NCBI GenBank assembly: GCA_028715055.1
Contig: JAQTLE010000002.1
Span: 62,001-126,000 of the forward strand
Direction of reading: 5' to 3'
Length of the DNA: 64,000 nt
Source: Sulfurovaceae bacterium
GTDB taxonomy: Bacteria > Campylobacterota > Campylobacteria > Campylobacterales > Sulfurovaceae
The translations under genes and the position numbers were made by a program. Below the pieces are notes generated by a model. The model worked only from the letters and a program-made list of their open reading frames with translations, did no database searches and was not told the origin of the DNA. Each line of letters starts with the position of its first letter. The stretch's first letter is position 1. This document shows, one piece after another, positions 1 through 11,317 of the stretch.

Positions 1-19
1 ATCACCACAAGGATAGATA

Positions 20-919
20 ATGCAAAGGATCGAGGCAGAAACACTAGAAGATGCATACGCAAAAGCCTCTCAGTTTTTTGGATGTTCATTATTGCAATTA
101 CAATGCGAAGTAGTGCAGTATCCATCCAAAGGATTTTTAGGCCTCGGTAAGAAAAATGCCATTATTGTGGCCGATATTGTGAGTACTATCGATATTGTTA
201 AAAAAAATGAACCAATTATTGTCGAACCGACAAAACTCACCAAATCCCCAAAATCATATACTTTACCAAAGCAGACAAACCTACAAGCAAGTTCAAAAGA
301 AATTCATAAACATGTAATATCTGAAAAATCTGATACAAGCAGCCATTTAAAACAGTATGACGATTTGGTAAGTGAACAATTTTTTAAAAACAAAGAAGAG
401 TTGCCAACGAGCTATGTGGACACCAAGTGTAGTGAGTCACAACAAGAACCAATTGCAAATGTTGCTTTGGCTCAAGAAATAGAAAATGAATTAAAAAGAC
501 TTTTTGCGACCAGTTGTTTTTCCATAGATGTAGTGGAAGTGGATGTCATGGATAATACGGCTTTGATTTTTATTGATGGTGAAGATGCTGCGCTCCTAAT
601 TGGCAAAGAAGGATATAGATACAATGCATTGTCCTATATGATATTCAATTGGCTATATTCCAAATATGAGCTTTTTGTCAAGCTTGAAATCGCTCGTTTC
701 TTGACATCTCAACAAGAAATGATATGTTATACAATCAAGCCAGTCATAGAAGCGGTACATCGCGGAGGCAGAGGAAAAACAAGACCATTGGACGGAATAT
801 TGGTTCAAATTGCCCTGGAACAGTTAAGGGAAGAATTTCCAAATAAATATGTTGCCATCAAAACGAATAAAGACGGTAATAAATATATAGTGATCAACGA
901 CTTTATACAAAAAATGTAA
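20..919 (+). CDS. jag: Jag/KhpB-like RNA-binding protein (Jag N-terminal, KH and R3H-like regions)
   Basis: N-term MQRIEAETLEDAYAKASQFFGCSLLQLQCEVVQYPSKGFLGLGKKNA is typical of Jag_N; KH-like LIGKEGYRYNALSYM; directly upstream of mnmE. Confidence 0.88.
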   Translation: MQRIEAETLEDAYAKASQFFGCSLLQLQCEVVQYPSKGFLGLGKKNAIIVADIVSTIDIVKKNEPIIVEPTKLTKSPKSYTLPKQTNLQASSKEIHKHVISEKSDTSSHLKQYDDLVSEQFFKNKEELPTSYVDTKCSESQQEPIANVALAQEIENELKRLFATSCFSIDVVEVDVMDNTALIFIDGEDAALLIGKEGYRYNALSYMIFNWLYSKYELFVKLEIARFLTSQQEMICYTIKPVIEAVHRGGRGKTRPLDGILVQIALEQLREEFPNKYVAIKTNKDGNKYIVINDFIQKM

Positions 920-2262
920 TGAACGAAACTATAGTAGCCACTGCAACATCACATGGGATCGGCTCTATCGCCATAGTGAGACTCAGCGGTGTCGATGCGC
1001 TTAAAATAGCCCTTCGTATATCCCATAAAACCAATATTACTCCTAGATATGCACATCTTGCATCTTTGTATACCGTTGATGGAAGTCTCATAGACCAAGC
1101 TATCATAATTTATTTTCAAGCACCAAAAAGTTTTACAGGCGAAGATGTAGTAGAGTTTCAGTGTCATGGCGGAATTGTTGTGGCCGAAGAAATCATACAG
1201 GCCACACTTCATTATGGAGCAAGATTGGCAACAGCCGGAGAGTATAGCAAAAGAGCTTTTTTAAACGGCAAGATAGAACTCACTCAAGCAGAAGCAATAG
1301 CAAAACTAATAGAAGCAAAAAGTGTCGATGCGGCAAAAATATTGGCCAGACAACTCAAAGGATCTTTGGCAGTATTTGTCGAAGAAAGCAGGGATATGCT
1401 ATTGTTGGCACTTGCTCATACTGAAGTGATGATAGATTATGCAGAAGAAGATCTGCCAAAAGATATTATCGATTCACTTTCAAATAAACTAGACGACTTG
1501 GAGCATAAGTTAATCGAACTTTTAGAAAGCAGTAAGCGCAGAAAAGGATTGATAGAGGGTTTTAGAGTGGCTATCATAGGCAAACCAAATGTAGGCAAAA
1601 GTTCTTTGTTAAATGCATTGCTCAGTTATGAGAGAGCCATTGTAAGCAATATAGCAGGAACCACTAGAGATACAATAGAAGAACAAGTGTGCATAGGTTC
1701 TCATGTGATTCGCCTTATTGATACTGCCGGTATTCGTGAAGCTAGTGACGAAATAGAAAGAATAGGCGTGGAACGCTCGATCGCATCTTTGAATGAAGCT
1801 GACATTATAATATCTCTTTTTGACGGCAGTCAAAAATGGGATGATGAAGATGAGCGTATAGCATCTATCATAAAAGAAATGGATAGTTCAAAACATTTGA
1901 TAACAGTTATAAATAAAACAGATTTACATAGGGAGCTATACAATACATTCTTAGATTCTTTGGATATCATTAATATGAGTGTGAAATCAGATTTTTCTAT
2001 ATTACTAGATAAGCTGCAGACGCTTTTAGACAGTATTTCATCTGGAGATGAGTTAATGCTGGTTTCATCAAGACAAATACAAGCAGTACAAAATTCACTA
2101 CAAGCAATAAGAGAGGCCAAGCTTCCTTTGCAAAAAGGTGAATTGGAATTTTTTGCTTATCATCTTACAGAAGCCATAAAAGCCATCTCGTCAATATCAA
2201 AGCCGTATAGCAATGAAGATGTACTAGACAAGATGTTCGGAGAATTTTGTCTTGGCAAGTGA
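919..2262 (+). CDS. mnmE: tRNA uridine-5-carboxymethylaminomethyl modification GTPase MnmE
   Basis: G1 GKPNVGKSSLLNALL, G3 DTAG, NKTD motif, C-terminal FCLGK. Confidence 0.97.
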   Translation: MNETIVATATSHGIGSIAIVRLSGVDALKIALRISHKTNITPRYAHLASLYTVDGSLIDQAIIIYFQAPKSFTGEDVVEFQCHGGIVVAEEIIQATLHYGARLATAGEYSKRAFLNGKIELTQAEAIAKLIEAKSVDAAKILARQLKGSLAVFVEESRDMLLLALAHTEVMIDYAEEDLPKDIIDSLSNKLDDLEHKLIELLESSKRRKGLIEGFRVAIIGKPNVGKSSLLNALLSYERAIVSNIAGTTRDTIEEQVCIGSHVIRLIDTAGIREASDEIERIGVERSIASLNEADIIISLFDGSQKWDDEDERIASIIKEMDSSKHLITVINKTDLHRELYNTFLDSLDIINMSVKSDFSILLDKLQTLLDSISSGDELMLVSSRQIQAVQNSLQAIREAKLPLQKGELEFFAYHLTEAIKAISSISKPYSNEDVLDKMFGEFCLGK

Positions 2263-2317
2263 TGTAAAAATTTGATATAATATCAATAATATTTTATAGA
2301 ATTAATTAGGATTAATA

Positions 2318-2971
2318 GTGTTAAAAATCATTTCATTTATTTTTTTGATATTTATATTTGTTGGATGTACCGATGGGCCAAAGCCAGGCAATAAAAAGAA
2401 TTTCCCTATGCCACCATCAGCACAAATAGAGCAATTTGATGATAATTGGCCGCCAAAAGATTCCCAAGAGGATAATGTAGATATCTCCGACCTGAGTAAT
2501 CAGACAGATATAAATGAAACAAATCATGAAGATAGAAAAATCGTAAATCATATTCCGTTTCCTGCAAAAGAATATAATAATCTTTCCTTGACAGGCAGCT
2601 CGGCAATCCAAGGTAAAATTGTCATCCAGACGAATGACGGCAAAATAGTTAGCGGTTCTGATGCTAGACTGTACCTAAATCCATATACTTCATATTCTAA
2701 ACAATGGTATAAAGAAAATTATCTGCACGGCAATCTAATGGATGGTACTGATGATAGATTGTATAAATATCTTAAATTTACCACCGCAAATGATAACGGT
2801 GGTTTTGTTTTGAATAACATTCCAAAAGGAAAATATTACTTAGTCGGCACTGTAGTTTGCGGTCAAGAGTGCGGATTCGATGGAATTAAAAATATTCGTA
2901 TTGTTTCTGAAGTATCCGTTGATAACAATGCTACCATTTCTGTAAATTTGGTTAAAGCGTTAAATAACTAA
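2318..2971 (+). CDS. Putative lipoprotein with carboxypeptidase-regulatory-like (beta-sandwich) domain
   Basis: GTG start; signal peptide with lipobox FIFVGC; C-terminal IQGKIVIQTNDGKIV...GGFVLNNIPKGKYYL. Confidence 0.6.
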   Translation: MLKIISFIFLIFIFVGCTDGPKPGNKKNFPMPPSAQIEQFDDNWPPKDSQEDNVDISDLSNQTDINETNHEDRKIVNHIPFPAKEYNNLSLTGSSAIQGKIVIQTNDGKIVSGSDARLYLNPYTSYSKQWYKENYLHGNLMDGTDDRLYKYLKFTTANDNGGFVLNNIPKGKYYLVGTVVCGQECGFDGIKNIRIVSEVSVDNNATISVNLVKALNN

Positions 2972-3000
2972 TATTTACTTTGCATCATTTATGAAGATTG

Positions 3001-3681
3001 TTACAGCTTTGGATATTCTGTTTTTAATGCATCATAAAGCTCATTTGGAGTAATAGAAGGATTGGCAGCAAGCAAGTTTTGCATTATTACGTTATCTTCT
3101 TTGCCATTCCAGATTTTTATATAACTTCCGTCTTTGTATCCATGGTCTTGGCGAAATTGATTGAGTATATTTTTGCCTATATAGAGTTGATATAAACTAT
3201 CTAGATTTAGTCCTGATTGAAGCACAACCTCAAAATATAAGCTCGCCATCTCTTCTAGGCTTTCATCGATAAAGACGCTTTTTATAAACCTTTCTATGTT
3301 TGCTATCTGATCAAAGTGCCTATCTGAGATATCATTAGCAGGCTCTTTTAGCATATCAAAGTTAGGCAAAGAAGAGATTTTATATGCCAATTCTTCCATT
3401 GATAATTTTTGGTTATTTGCATTAAGGCGCAGTATCTCACTCATCACAAAGTGCCAGATATCCACTACTTCTATCTTGATGTTTTCATTATCAGCTGTGG
3501 CGTCTATATTTTTCCAATGTTTCCATGGGTAGGATTCCACAAGCTCAGCACACTCTAGATATATACATCTTCTCCAATCTATCGGCTTGCCTTGCTTGGT
3601 TACTCCATTTTCCCAGCATGTGCCGTTCGTTGCATCATTTAGTTGTTGTTGAAGAGTTAGCATGGAGAGGATTTGAGACAT
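3001..3681 (-). CDS. dut: Dimeric all-alpha dUTPase
   Basis: MLTLQQQLNDATNGTCWENG...DWRRCIYLECAELVESYPWKHWKN...IEVVDIWHFVMSE, typical of the dimeric dUTPase family. Confidence 0.88.
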   Translation of the reverse strand: MSQILSMLTLQQQLNDATNGTCWENGVTKQGKPIDWRRCIYLECAELVESYPWKHWKNIDATADNENIKIEVVDIWHFVMSEILRLNANNQKLSMEELAYKISSLPNFDMLKEPANDISDRHFDQIANIERFIKSVFIDESLEEMASLYFEVVLQSGLNLDSLYQLYIGKNILNQFRQDHGYKDGSYIKIWNGKEDNVIMQNLLAANPSITPNELYDALKTEYPKL

Positions 3682-3939
3682 ATCTGACCTTTGAATGAAT
3701 TATCAAATTGTAGCTTTTTGTCGCTTTTGGAGTGGTTAGTTGCTGTTTAATAGGCTGAATTGAATAAAAAATATAAAAATATTTTTTTTGTATTTATTGG
3801 CAATATAACTTTTGTTTTATCTTGATATTATAGCAATTTACTATTTGCAAATCATGTCACTCTCGGTCTTTCATCACATTTTTAGTACTTTTTTACTATA
3901 ATATAAACATATTTTATTATCCTAAAAAGGAATACTTCT

Positions 3940-6156
3940 ATGTCAGCCATCGAAAATATCGAAAGTGTGCTTAAATCACACAAACTAAGCCCTGCTGAGT
4001 ATGAGCATATCAAAGAGATTTTGCATCGTGAGCCTAATATTGTTGAGATCGGTATATTTTCTGCTATGTGGAGTGAACATTGCTCTTATAAATCCAGCAA
4101 AAAATATCTAAACGGTTTCCCTACCAAAGCACCATGGGTTATCCAAGGACCAGGCGAAAATGCAGGTGTTATAGATGTAGGTGATGGCATCGCAGCGGTA
4201 TTTAAGATGGAGAGTCATAACCACCCTAGTTATATAGAGCCGTTTCAAGGTGCCGCTACTGGAGTAGGTGGAATACTAAGAGATGTATTTACAATGGGCG
4301 CTAGACCTGTAGCAAACCTCAATTCCCTTCGTTTTGGAAATATTAAAGGCAATGAGAATATAAATAAATACCAAAGACATCTGGTACGCGGAGTAGTAGA
4401 AGGTATCGGAAGCTACGGCAACTGCATGGGTGTTCCAACAGTCGGCGGAGAGGTAAGTTTTGATGAGAGCTATAATGGCAATATCTTGGTAAATGCATTT
4501 GCTCTTGGTCTTGTCAAGCAAGAAGATATTTTCCTTGGAGTGGCTAAAGGTATAGGCAATCCTGTTATATATGTAGGTTCAAAAACCGGCCGTGACGGAC
4601 TCGGTGGAGCCGTAATGAGTAGTGACAGTTTCACAGAAGAGAGCAAATCACTCAGACCTACCGTTCAAGTTGGAGATCCATTTACCGAGAAGTTGCTTCT
4701 TGAAGCATGTCTTGAGCTTTTTGCCACAGATCATGTAGTAGGCATACAAGATATGGGTGCTGCAGGGCTTACAAGTTCATCATTTGAAATGGCAGGTAAA
4801 ACAGGTGCAGGCATGATCATGCATCTTGATAAGGTGCCGGCACGAGAAGAGGGGATGACCCCGTATGATTTCATGTTAAGCGAATCCCAAGAGAGAATGC
4901 TAATTTGCGCTAAACAAGGAAGCGAACAAGCTATCATCGATATATTTGAAAAATGGGGCTTGGACGCGGCAGTTATCGGAGAAGTAACGGATACGGGCAG
5001 AATGGAGCTCTTTTGGCATGGAGAAAAATGTGCTGATATGCCGATAGCCCCTGTTAGCGAAGAGGCACCTATATTAGACCGTCCTACACTTAGACCGTCT
5101 TATCTGGATGCAGTTAATGCCAAAAATATTTCTGATTATCCAACCGTGTCAAACCAGGAAGCGTTTGAGAAACTATTATCTTCTCTTGAAGTTGTAGATA
5201 AAGCATGGATATATGAGCAATATGACTCTATGGTGCAAACAAATACCATCAAACGCCCGGGCAGTTTGGATGCCAGCGTGATCCGCGTAAAACAAAACGG
5301 CAAAGCGATCGCGATGAGCGCGGATTGTAATCCAAGATATTGTTATATCGATCCTTACAAAGGTGCAGCACTTGCAGTAATTGAGAGCGGAAGAAATGTT
5401 GTAATGAGCGGTGCTCGACCACTTGCAATTACCGATTGTCTAAACTTTGGAAATCCGGAAAATCCGGAAGTTATGTGGCAATTTGCACAAGCGTGCGAAG
5501 GCATCAAAGAAGCTTGTGCTACATTGAACACCCCGGTAGTTAGCGGTAACGTATCTTTGTATAATGAAACGAACGGTGTGAGCGTTTTCCCCACGCCTGC
5601 TATCGCGATGGTAGGGCTAAATGATGATTGCAATAAAGTACTAACAAGCTCATTTCAAAAAGAGGGCAACACGCTTTTGATGGTAGGTAATACAAAAGGC
5701 GAATTCGGCGGATCACTCTATATCAAAGAGCTTTTCGGAGAAACTACAGGCAAGCTTGGAGAGATCGATTATACTGCCGAGCTTAGACTTTGGGATCTTG
5801 TGATCAACGCAAACAAAAAAGGACTTCTAAAATCAGCAAAAGATCTAGGCATGGGCGGTATCGCAATAGCATTAGCCAAGATGTCAGCCGTTTCGGGTCT
5901 TGGTGTGGAAGTTGATGTTAAGTTGGGTAACGCAAACGAGATATTTGACGAGAGTCAAAGCAGAGCGATTTTGGAAGTAGCACCAGAAAATGTAAATGAT
6001 GTAGCAAAGATGGCAAGTGACCTTGGTCTACATATCGAGGCAATAGGAAGCATCAAAGGAGATAATTTCATTCTCAATGATGTAAGTATGCCAGTCAAAA
6101 AGCTTCAAAGTATCTATTTTGATACATTCGAAAAAACAATAGAACAAGATTTATAA
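3940..6156 (+). CDS. purL: Phosphoribosylformylglycinamidine synthase subunit PurL
   Basis: Full-length 738 aa; [38 protein letters not shown]. Confidence 0.97.
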   Translation: MSAIENIESVLKSHKLSPAEYEHIKEILHREPNIVEIGIFSAMWSEHCSYKSSKKYLNGFPTKAPWVIQGPGENAGVIDVGDGIAAVFKMESHNHPSYIEPFQGAATGVGGILRDVFTMGARPVANLNSLRFGNIKGNENINKYQRHLVRGVVEGIGSYGNCMGVPTVGGEVSFDESYNGNILVNAFALGLVKQEDIFLGVAKGIGNPVIYVGSKTGRDGLGGAVMSSDSFTEESKSLRPTVQVGDPFTEKLLLEACLELFATDHVVGIQDMGAAGLTSSSFEMAGKTGAGMIMHLDKVPAREEGMTPYDFMLSESQERMLICAKQGSEQAIIDIFEKWGLDAAVIGEVTDTGRMELFWHGEKCADMPIAPVSEEAPILDRPTLRPSYLDAVNAKNISDYPTVSNQEAFEKLLSSLEVVDKAWIYEQYDSMVQTNTIKRPGSLDASVIRVKQNGKAIAMSADCNPRYCYIDPYKGAALAVIESGRNVVMSGARPLAITDCLNFGNPENPEVMWQFAQACEGIKEACATLNTPVVSGNVSLYNETNGVSVFPTPAIAMVGLNDDCNKVLTSSFQKEGNTLLMVGNTKGEFGGSLYIKELFGETTGKLGEIDYTAELRLWDLVINANKKGLLKSAKDLGMGGIAIALAKMSAVSGLGVEVDVKLGNANEIFDESQSRAILEVAPENVNDVAKMASDLGLHIEAIGSIKGDNFILNDVSMPVKKLQSIYFDTFEKTIEQDL

Positions 6157-6178
6157 TAAAGAGAGTAAAAGAAAGTAT

Positions 6179-7711
6179 ATGAGAGCATTATTAAGCGTAA
6201 GTGACAAAAGCGGAATTGTAGAGTTTGCACAAGGATTAGAAGCATTAGGATTCGAGATAATAAGCACAGGCGGTACATATAAAGCATTAAAAGATGCAGG
6301 GGTAAAAGTCGTAGAAGCTAGTGAAGTGACCAAATTTCCTGAGTGTTTCGAAGGACGTGTAAAAACGCTAAATCCATTCATCCATGGCGGCATTCTTCAC
6401 AAAAGAGGCGATGAAGCTCATTTGGCGCAAGCAAAAGAACTTGGCGTAGAAGGCATAGACCTTGTGTGTGTAAATCTATATCCGTTTAAAGCCACTATTG
6501 AAAGAACTGACGATTTTGAAGAGATCATTGAAAACATAGATATCGGTGGGCCTGCGATGGTGAGAAGTGCTGCTAAGAACTTCGAGAGCGTATATATAGT
6601 TACAGACAGCGCTGACTATGCAAGAGTACTTGAAAATATCGGCAGTCAAAAAGATGGCTTAGAGCTTAGACGCGAGCTTATGATAAAAGCTTTTGAACAT
6701 ACTGCAGCATATGACAGTATGATAGCAAATTATATGAATAGCAGATTCAATAAAGGTTTTGGCGATCATCAATTCATAGTCGGCAAAAAAGTATTTGACA
6801 CCAGATATGGAGAAAATCCGCATCAAAATGGAGCTCTTTATGAGTTTGACGGATTCTTTTCTAAGAACTTTAAACAGATCAAAGGAGAAGCAAGCTTCAA
6901 CAATCTAACAGATATCAACGGCGCTGTGAAGATCGCAGCGAGTTTTGGGGATAGAGGCGCGGTATGTATAGTCAAACACGGCAATCCATGCGGTTTTGCG
7001 CTCAATGAAGATCTGACTCAAGCTTACATCGATGCTCTTAAATGTGACAGTGTTTCTGCTTTTGGCGGCGTTGTCGCAGTGAACGGTATCGTAAGCAAAG
7101 AGTTGGCACTGAAAATGAACGAGATGTTCTTGGAAGTTGTTATAGCAGGCGATTTTGAACCTGCCGCACTTGAGGTTTTTGAAACTAAAAAAAGACTCAA
7201 GCTCTTCTCTTACGGAAGCGATAAACTTGTCCTTTCAAATGATAAAAATGATTTCAAACATATCGATGGCGGTTTTGTGTACCAAGACAGCGATATGGTC
7301 AAAGACTCTGAAGTTGCCAATGCGGCAAAACAAGGAACGCTTGAAGCAACAGATACTCAGATGAAAGATCTCGAGATCGCATATAAAATAGCCAGTTTGA
7401 CCAAATCAAACTGCGTAGTATATGTCAAAGATGCTATGATGGTAGCTGTCGGTATGGGTATGACAAGCAGAGTCGATGCTGCACAATGCGCACTCAAAAA
7501 AGCTAGTACTATGGGACTTGACGTGAGCGGTGCTGTCATGGCTAGTGAAGCATTTTTCCCATTTAGAGACAGCATCGATGCAGCTGCAAGTGCCGGCGTG
7601 AAAGCTATCATAGAGCCAGGCGGAAGTGTGAGAGATGATGAAGTGATAGCCGCTGCCAATGAGCATGGCATTGCGCTATATTTCACAGGCGTAAGACACT
7701 TCCTGCATTAA
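6179..7711 (+). CDS. purH: Bifunctional AICAR formyltransferase/IMP cyclohydrolase PurH
   Basis: [40 protein letters not shown]-term GVRHFLH. Confidence 0.97.
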   Translation: MRALLSVSDKSGIVEFAQGLEALGFEIISTGGTYKALKDAGVKVVEASEVTKFPECFEGRVKTLNPFIHGGILHKRGDEAHLAQAKELGVEGIDLVCVNLYPFKATIERTDDFEEIIENIDIGGPAMVRSAAKNFESVYIVTDSADYARVLENIGSQKDGLELRRELMIKAFEHTAAYDSMIANYMNSRFNKGFGDHQFIVGKKVFDTRYGENPHQNGALYEFDGFFSKNFKQIKGEASFNNLTDINGAVKIAASFGDRGAVCIVKHGNPCGFALNEDLTQAYIDALKCDSVSAFGGVVAVNGIVSKELALKMNEMFLEVVIAGDFEPAALEVFETKKRLKLFSYGSDKLVLSNDKNDFKHIDGGFVYQDSDMVKDSEVANAAKQGTLEATDTQMKDLEIAYKIASLTKSNCVVYVKDAMMVAVGMGMTSRVDAAQCALKKASTMGLDVSGAVMASEAFFPFRDSIDAAASAGVKAIIEPGGSVRDDEVIAAANEHGIALYFTGVRHFLH

Positions 7712-7716
7712 AAATA

Positions 7717-7830
7717 CCCGTCATTCCTGCGAAGGCAGGAATCCACAACCATTTGTCATCCTGAACTCGTTTCAGGATCTCATATAAATATCCTCCCCTC
7801 GTCATTACGTACTTGATGCGGAATCCATTT
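7717..7830. repeat. Cluster of three dispersed hairpin repeats of the GTCATnCC type
   Basis: GTCATTCCTGC-GAAG-GCAGGAATCC (stem 7723-7730/7735-7742), GTCATCCTGAA-CTCGT-TTCAGGATCT (stem 7758-7765/7771-7778), and degenerate GTCATTACGTACTTGATGCGGAATCC (7801-7826). Confidence 0.75.
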
Positions 7831-7889
7831 TTTTACCTCAAATCTATTTTTAAAAATAATCAAATTAGTTATAATATTAAAAAATAAGT

Positions 7890-8603
7890 ATGCATTTCAT
7901 ATCTGAAGATATGGAACAAGATGAGGCTTCTAAAAAAATGTACAATTTATCTCACCTTAATGGCAAATTATTTGATGGGCTTGAGTTCTGTTCAGAGGTA
8001 TATACATTATTTGAAAAAATACGTTCCGAACCAGATGGTATAAAAAAGCTTCGATTAAGAGCCTCACCCACAGAGAAATTAATATTGGAGGAGTTGTTGC
8101 CCATCTGTCGTTATGTTCAAAAATACTATAGGACAGGTAGATACATTTCGGTATACTGGATTGATGGAAATCAATCTTATGACGCAAAGATTCTACAAAA
8201 AGGCTGTTATGTAGAGCACGGGCACTATCCTGCTCAGGCATATTTGGAAATTACGTCAGCCATGCATAAAAACGAACATTGGACATGGAAACTAGATATG
8301 TCGTTTGCTCCAGAAGGAATATCAGGAAATAAAAATAGCAAAGTTTCTTCGGAACCAGTGGTTTTTACCAACCAAGAGCATATTGAAAAATTTGCTCCTA
8401 TTGTACTAAAACAAATTAGTAAAAAGGCTAGTATTAACTATCCAGAAAATACTTCTTTGGTTGTGCAGTGCCATTTGAATAGTTTATATACCAGTGATGA
8501 TTGGGAGTTATTAATAGACCAAGTAACTAAAAAACTGCCAAAGCACAAATTTCAGGAAATTCTTATGTATGATAGTGTTACGGGAAAAGAATCTATCATA
8601 TAA
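7890..8603 (+). CDS. Hypothetical protein
   Basis: 237 aa intact ORF, no signal peptide, no family recognised; follows the repeat cluster. Confidence 0.6.
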   Translation: MHFISEDMEQDEASKKMYNLSHLNGKLFDGLEFCSEVYTLFEKIRSEPDGIKKLRLRASPTEKLILEELLPICRYVQKYYRTGRYISVYWIDGNQSYDAKILQKGCYVEHGHYPAQAYLEITSAMHKNEHWTWKLDMSFAPEGISGNKNSKVSSEPVVFTNQEHIEKFAPIVLKQISKKASINYPENTSLVVQCHLNSLYTSDDWELLIDQVTKKLPKHKFQEILMYDSVTGKESII

Positions 8604-8717
8604 AACTGAGTAAAAAGCCTAACAAACCAAATGTTCCCTTTCGCATTAACCCTCATTTAACTTTTTTTCGCTACCATTCTTATTTTAAAATCAAGAGCTA
8701 TAAAAAGGAACAATTAT

Positions 8718-9122
8718 ATGAAAAAAATATTATTGGCTATTTTGTCTATAACAGCAATTGTTAATGCAGACGTTACAAATATAGTAGTAGATAAAACATT
8801 TTTATCTAAGCCGATCAAGATCATAGATATCCGAACACCGGCTGAGTGGGCACAAACAGGCATCATCAAAGGTGCATATACTATAACATTCTTTAACGAA
8901 AAAGGTGAGGTAAATACAGATGCATTTTTGGCAAAACTAAGAAAAGTTGTCAAGCCAAACGAACGTTTCGCGCTTATTTGCCGTACAGGAAATCGCACAA
9001 CCATGGTATCGGAATATTTGTCCAATGAAAAAGATTATAATGTCATCAATCTAAAAGGCGGCATGATGAAATTGATACAGGATGGATATAAACCGGTACC
9101 TTATCGTGCATTAAAAAGTTGA
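8718..9122 (+). CDS. Exported rhodanese-like domain protein
   Basis: Signal peptide; KIIDIRTPAEWAQTGIIKGA and catalytic-loop ALICRTGNRT. Confidence 0.9.
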   Translation: MKKILLAILSITAIVNADVTNIVVDKTFLSKPIKIIDIRTPAEWAQTGIIKGAYTITFFNEKGEVNTDAFLAKLRKVVKPNERFALICRTGNRTTMVSEYLSNEKDYNVINLKGGMMKLIQDGYKPVPYRALKS

Positions 9123-9143
9123 TTTAATATATATCAACTTTTT
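9113..9143. terminator. Bidirectional hairpin terminator between convergent genes
   Basis: Perfect 11-bp stem AAAAAGTTGAT/ATCAACTTTTT with 9-nt loop; A-tract on one side, T-tract on the other. Confidence 0.8.
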
Positions 9144-9783
9144 TGCTTAGGGCTTCTATATTATTATTGTCTCCCAATACTACCAATATATCCCCATCTT
9201 CTAAAATATCATCATTTTCGAATTTAGTATGCCATATGCCTTGATGTTTGTATGCAATAGGTTTTACATTATAATCATTTTCAAAAGAAGAAGACAGTAT
9301 TGAGGTGCCGATCCAAAAACTTGGCACTAACAATTTAGCTAATTTCATGGTAATAGAAAGATCGATAGTCTCATAGTTCATATTTTTGACTATTTTTTTA
9401 ACCAGTTTTTTTGCTGTCTCCATTTCTGGATAAACAACTTTTGTTGCGCCGATTTTGGATAGAATTTGGCCATGTACTCGGGTGATCGCTTTGGCAATTA
9501 CTGTTTGTACTCCTATCTCTTTGAGTGCCATTACGGTTAATATGCTGGCTTCAATATTTTCTCCTATACTAACTATAGCCACATCAACTTGTCCGATACC
9601 GGCTTCATTTAGAGCATGCATATCCGTAGAATCCAAGATGATAGCATCTTGCACATACTCATTAACCTCTCTTACTTGGTCTTCATCTATATCTGCTGCA
9701 ATGACACTCATTCCTTGCTGTGCCAATCCTTTGGCTACATGAAATCCAAATTTGCCAAGTCCAATTATTGCAAAACTATTCAT
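9124..9783 (-). CDS. TrkA/KtrA-family K+ uptake regulatory subunit (RCK: TrkA-N/TrkA-C)
   Basis: FAIIGLGKFGFHVAKGLAQQGMSVIAADIDEDQV NAD-binding fold; overlaps the upstream KtrB-like gene. Confidence 0.9.
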   Translation of the reverse strand: MNSFAIIGLGKFGFHVAKGLAQQGMSVIAADIDEDQVREVNEYVQDAIILDSTDMHALNEAGIGQVDVAIVSIGENIEASILTVMALKEIGVQTVIAKAITRVHGQILSKIGATKVVYPEMETAKKLVKKIVKNMNYETIDLSITMKLAKLLVPSFWIGTSILSSSFENDYNVKPIAYKHQGIWHTKFENDDILEDGDILVVLGDNNNIEALSKKVDIY

Positions 9784-11075
9784 ATTATTATCCTTCCTTC
9801 AGCGTATTTGATACGACTTTGAGCCGCTTTGCCAATAATGGCTATAGTAAATGCAAAGACGCCAACACGTCCCATCAGCATAAGTAGCATAATATTTATT
9901 TTTCCTGCATCACTAAATAAAGCACTATAACTAAGCACTCCTCCGTTGCCGGTCGAAACTCCGACGGTACCGAATGCAGAACAGGTTTCATAAAGAGTGC
10001 GCAAGAATGACAATTTTTCGACTTCACTCAAGACAACTGTGGATAATACGATATATAGTGTTGCTATAAAAATACTTGTGTATGCTTTGTTAATATAATA
10101 AGGTGAAATAGAACGGTGAAAAATATGTACATGCGTATCACCTCTAAGAGTGTACCACATGCCCAAGATCGTCAAAGCCACGGTAGTGACCTTTAATCCC
10201 CCGGCGGTTCCCCCAGGCGCACCACCTGTCATCATAAAAAAAGTTCCAAAAAATAGATTTGAATCTGTGAGCTTGGATAAGTCGATAGTGTTAAATCCAG
10301 CCGTTCGATAGTTGACAGATGCAAACCAAGCAGCCATGATCTTATCATACCAAGGCATGTTCGCCAAAGCATTATCCCACTCAAGAGAAAGCAATAAAAC
10401 CATCCCTAAAATAATCAAAAATACAGTCATTAGAAGTACGATCTTGGTATGAGTCGATATACGAACAACTTCTTTTTTGTATAGGTTATAAAGTTCAACA
10501 ATTACAAGGTATCCAATACCTCCCAATATAATAAGCAAAGGTATAGTAAGATTTATGACCAAATCGTTTCGATATCCCATAAGATTATCACTAAAGAGTG
10601 AAAAACCTGCATTATTAAATGCCGATATGGCATGAAAGGTGCCAAACCATAATGCTTTTAAAAACGGCATATCGGACCAAAAACGAAGAGTCAAAATAAC
10701 AATACCGCTAATTTCAATAATAGCTATAGAAGCAAATACTATCTTCAAAAATCTGACCAATCCCTGCATTCCGGGGTAGTTAAGTGATTCTTGTAATATC
10801 AAACGATCGCGATGACCTAATTTTTGACGGCGCATAACAGTCAAAAAAGTAACAGCCGTCATATATCCAAGACCGCCTATTTGTATCAAAACCAATATGA
10901 TAAATTGTCCAAACATAGTAAAGTCGTTTGCCGTATCTTTGACTATAAGCCCTGTAACGCAAGTAGCGGAGGTAGATGTAAAAAGCGCATCTACAAATCT
11001 TAATTCGCCATTGTGGGCAAATGGCAATAGCAACAATAATGCACCTAATACAATAAGAAGTATAAAGCTGATCAA
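9780..11075 (-). CDS. TrkH/KtrB-family K+ transporter
   Basis: FTSTSATCVTGLIVKDTANDFTMFGQ; TGGAPGGTAGGLKVTT; CSAFGTVGVSTG. Confidence 0.92.
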   Translation of the reverse strand: MISFILLIVLGALLLLLPFAHNGELRFVDALFTSTSATCVTGLIVKDTANDFTMFGQFIILVLIQIGGLGYMTAVTFLTVMRRQKLGHRDRLILQESLNYPGMQGLVRFLKIVFASIAIIEISGIVILTLRFWSDMPFLKALWFGTFHAISAFNNAGFSLFSDNLMGYRNDLVINLTIPLLIILGGIGYLVIVELYNLYKKEVVRISTHTKIVLLMTVFLIILGMVLLLSLEWDNALANMPWYDKIMAAWFASVNYRTAGFNTIDLSKLTDSNLFFGTFFMMTGGAPGGTAGGLKVTTVALTILGMWYTLRGDTHVHIFHRSISPYYINKAYTSIFIATLYIVLSTVVLSEVEKLSFLRTLYETCSAFGTVGVSTGNGGVLSYSALFSDAGKINIMLLMLMGRVGVFAFTIAIIGKAAQSRIKYAEGRIII

Positions 11076-11317
11076 AATAATTTTTATTTCACGAGTATGC
11101 TGATTCGTATTTTATCCTTTTTTATAGCAAGACATATGGTTTGCCACTAAGATCTACTTGCATAATATTTAAATATTTTTAAATTACTTTTTGCTTCGAG
11201 TTAAGCGAGTATTATATCAAAGCTTTTATGAATTTAACAAACCATAAGTTAAAATCCAAACAAGTATAAATATACAATTCGATAAAATTTTATATTGTTT
11301 TTAAAGGATATTTTAAT

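Noticed and set aside
903-2120. Several antisense ORFs opposite mnmE
   Set aside because: Shadow ORFs of a well-conserved gene.
7357-7686. Antisense ORFs (109 and 86 aa) opposite purH
   Set aside because: Opposite a conserved enzyme-coding region with no recognisable protein features.
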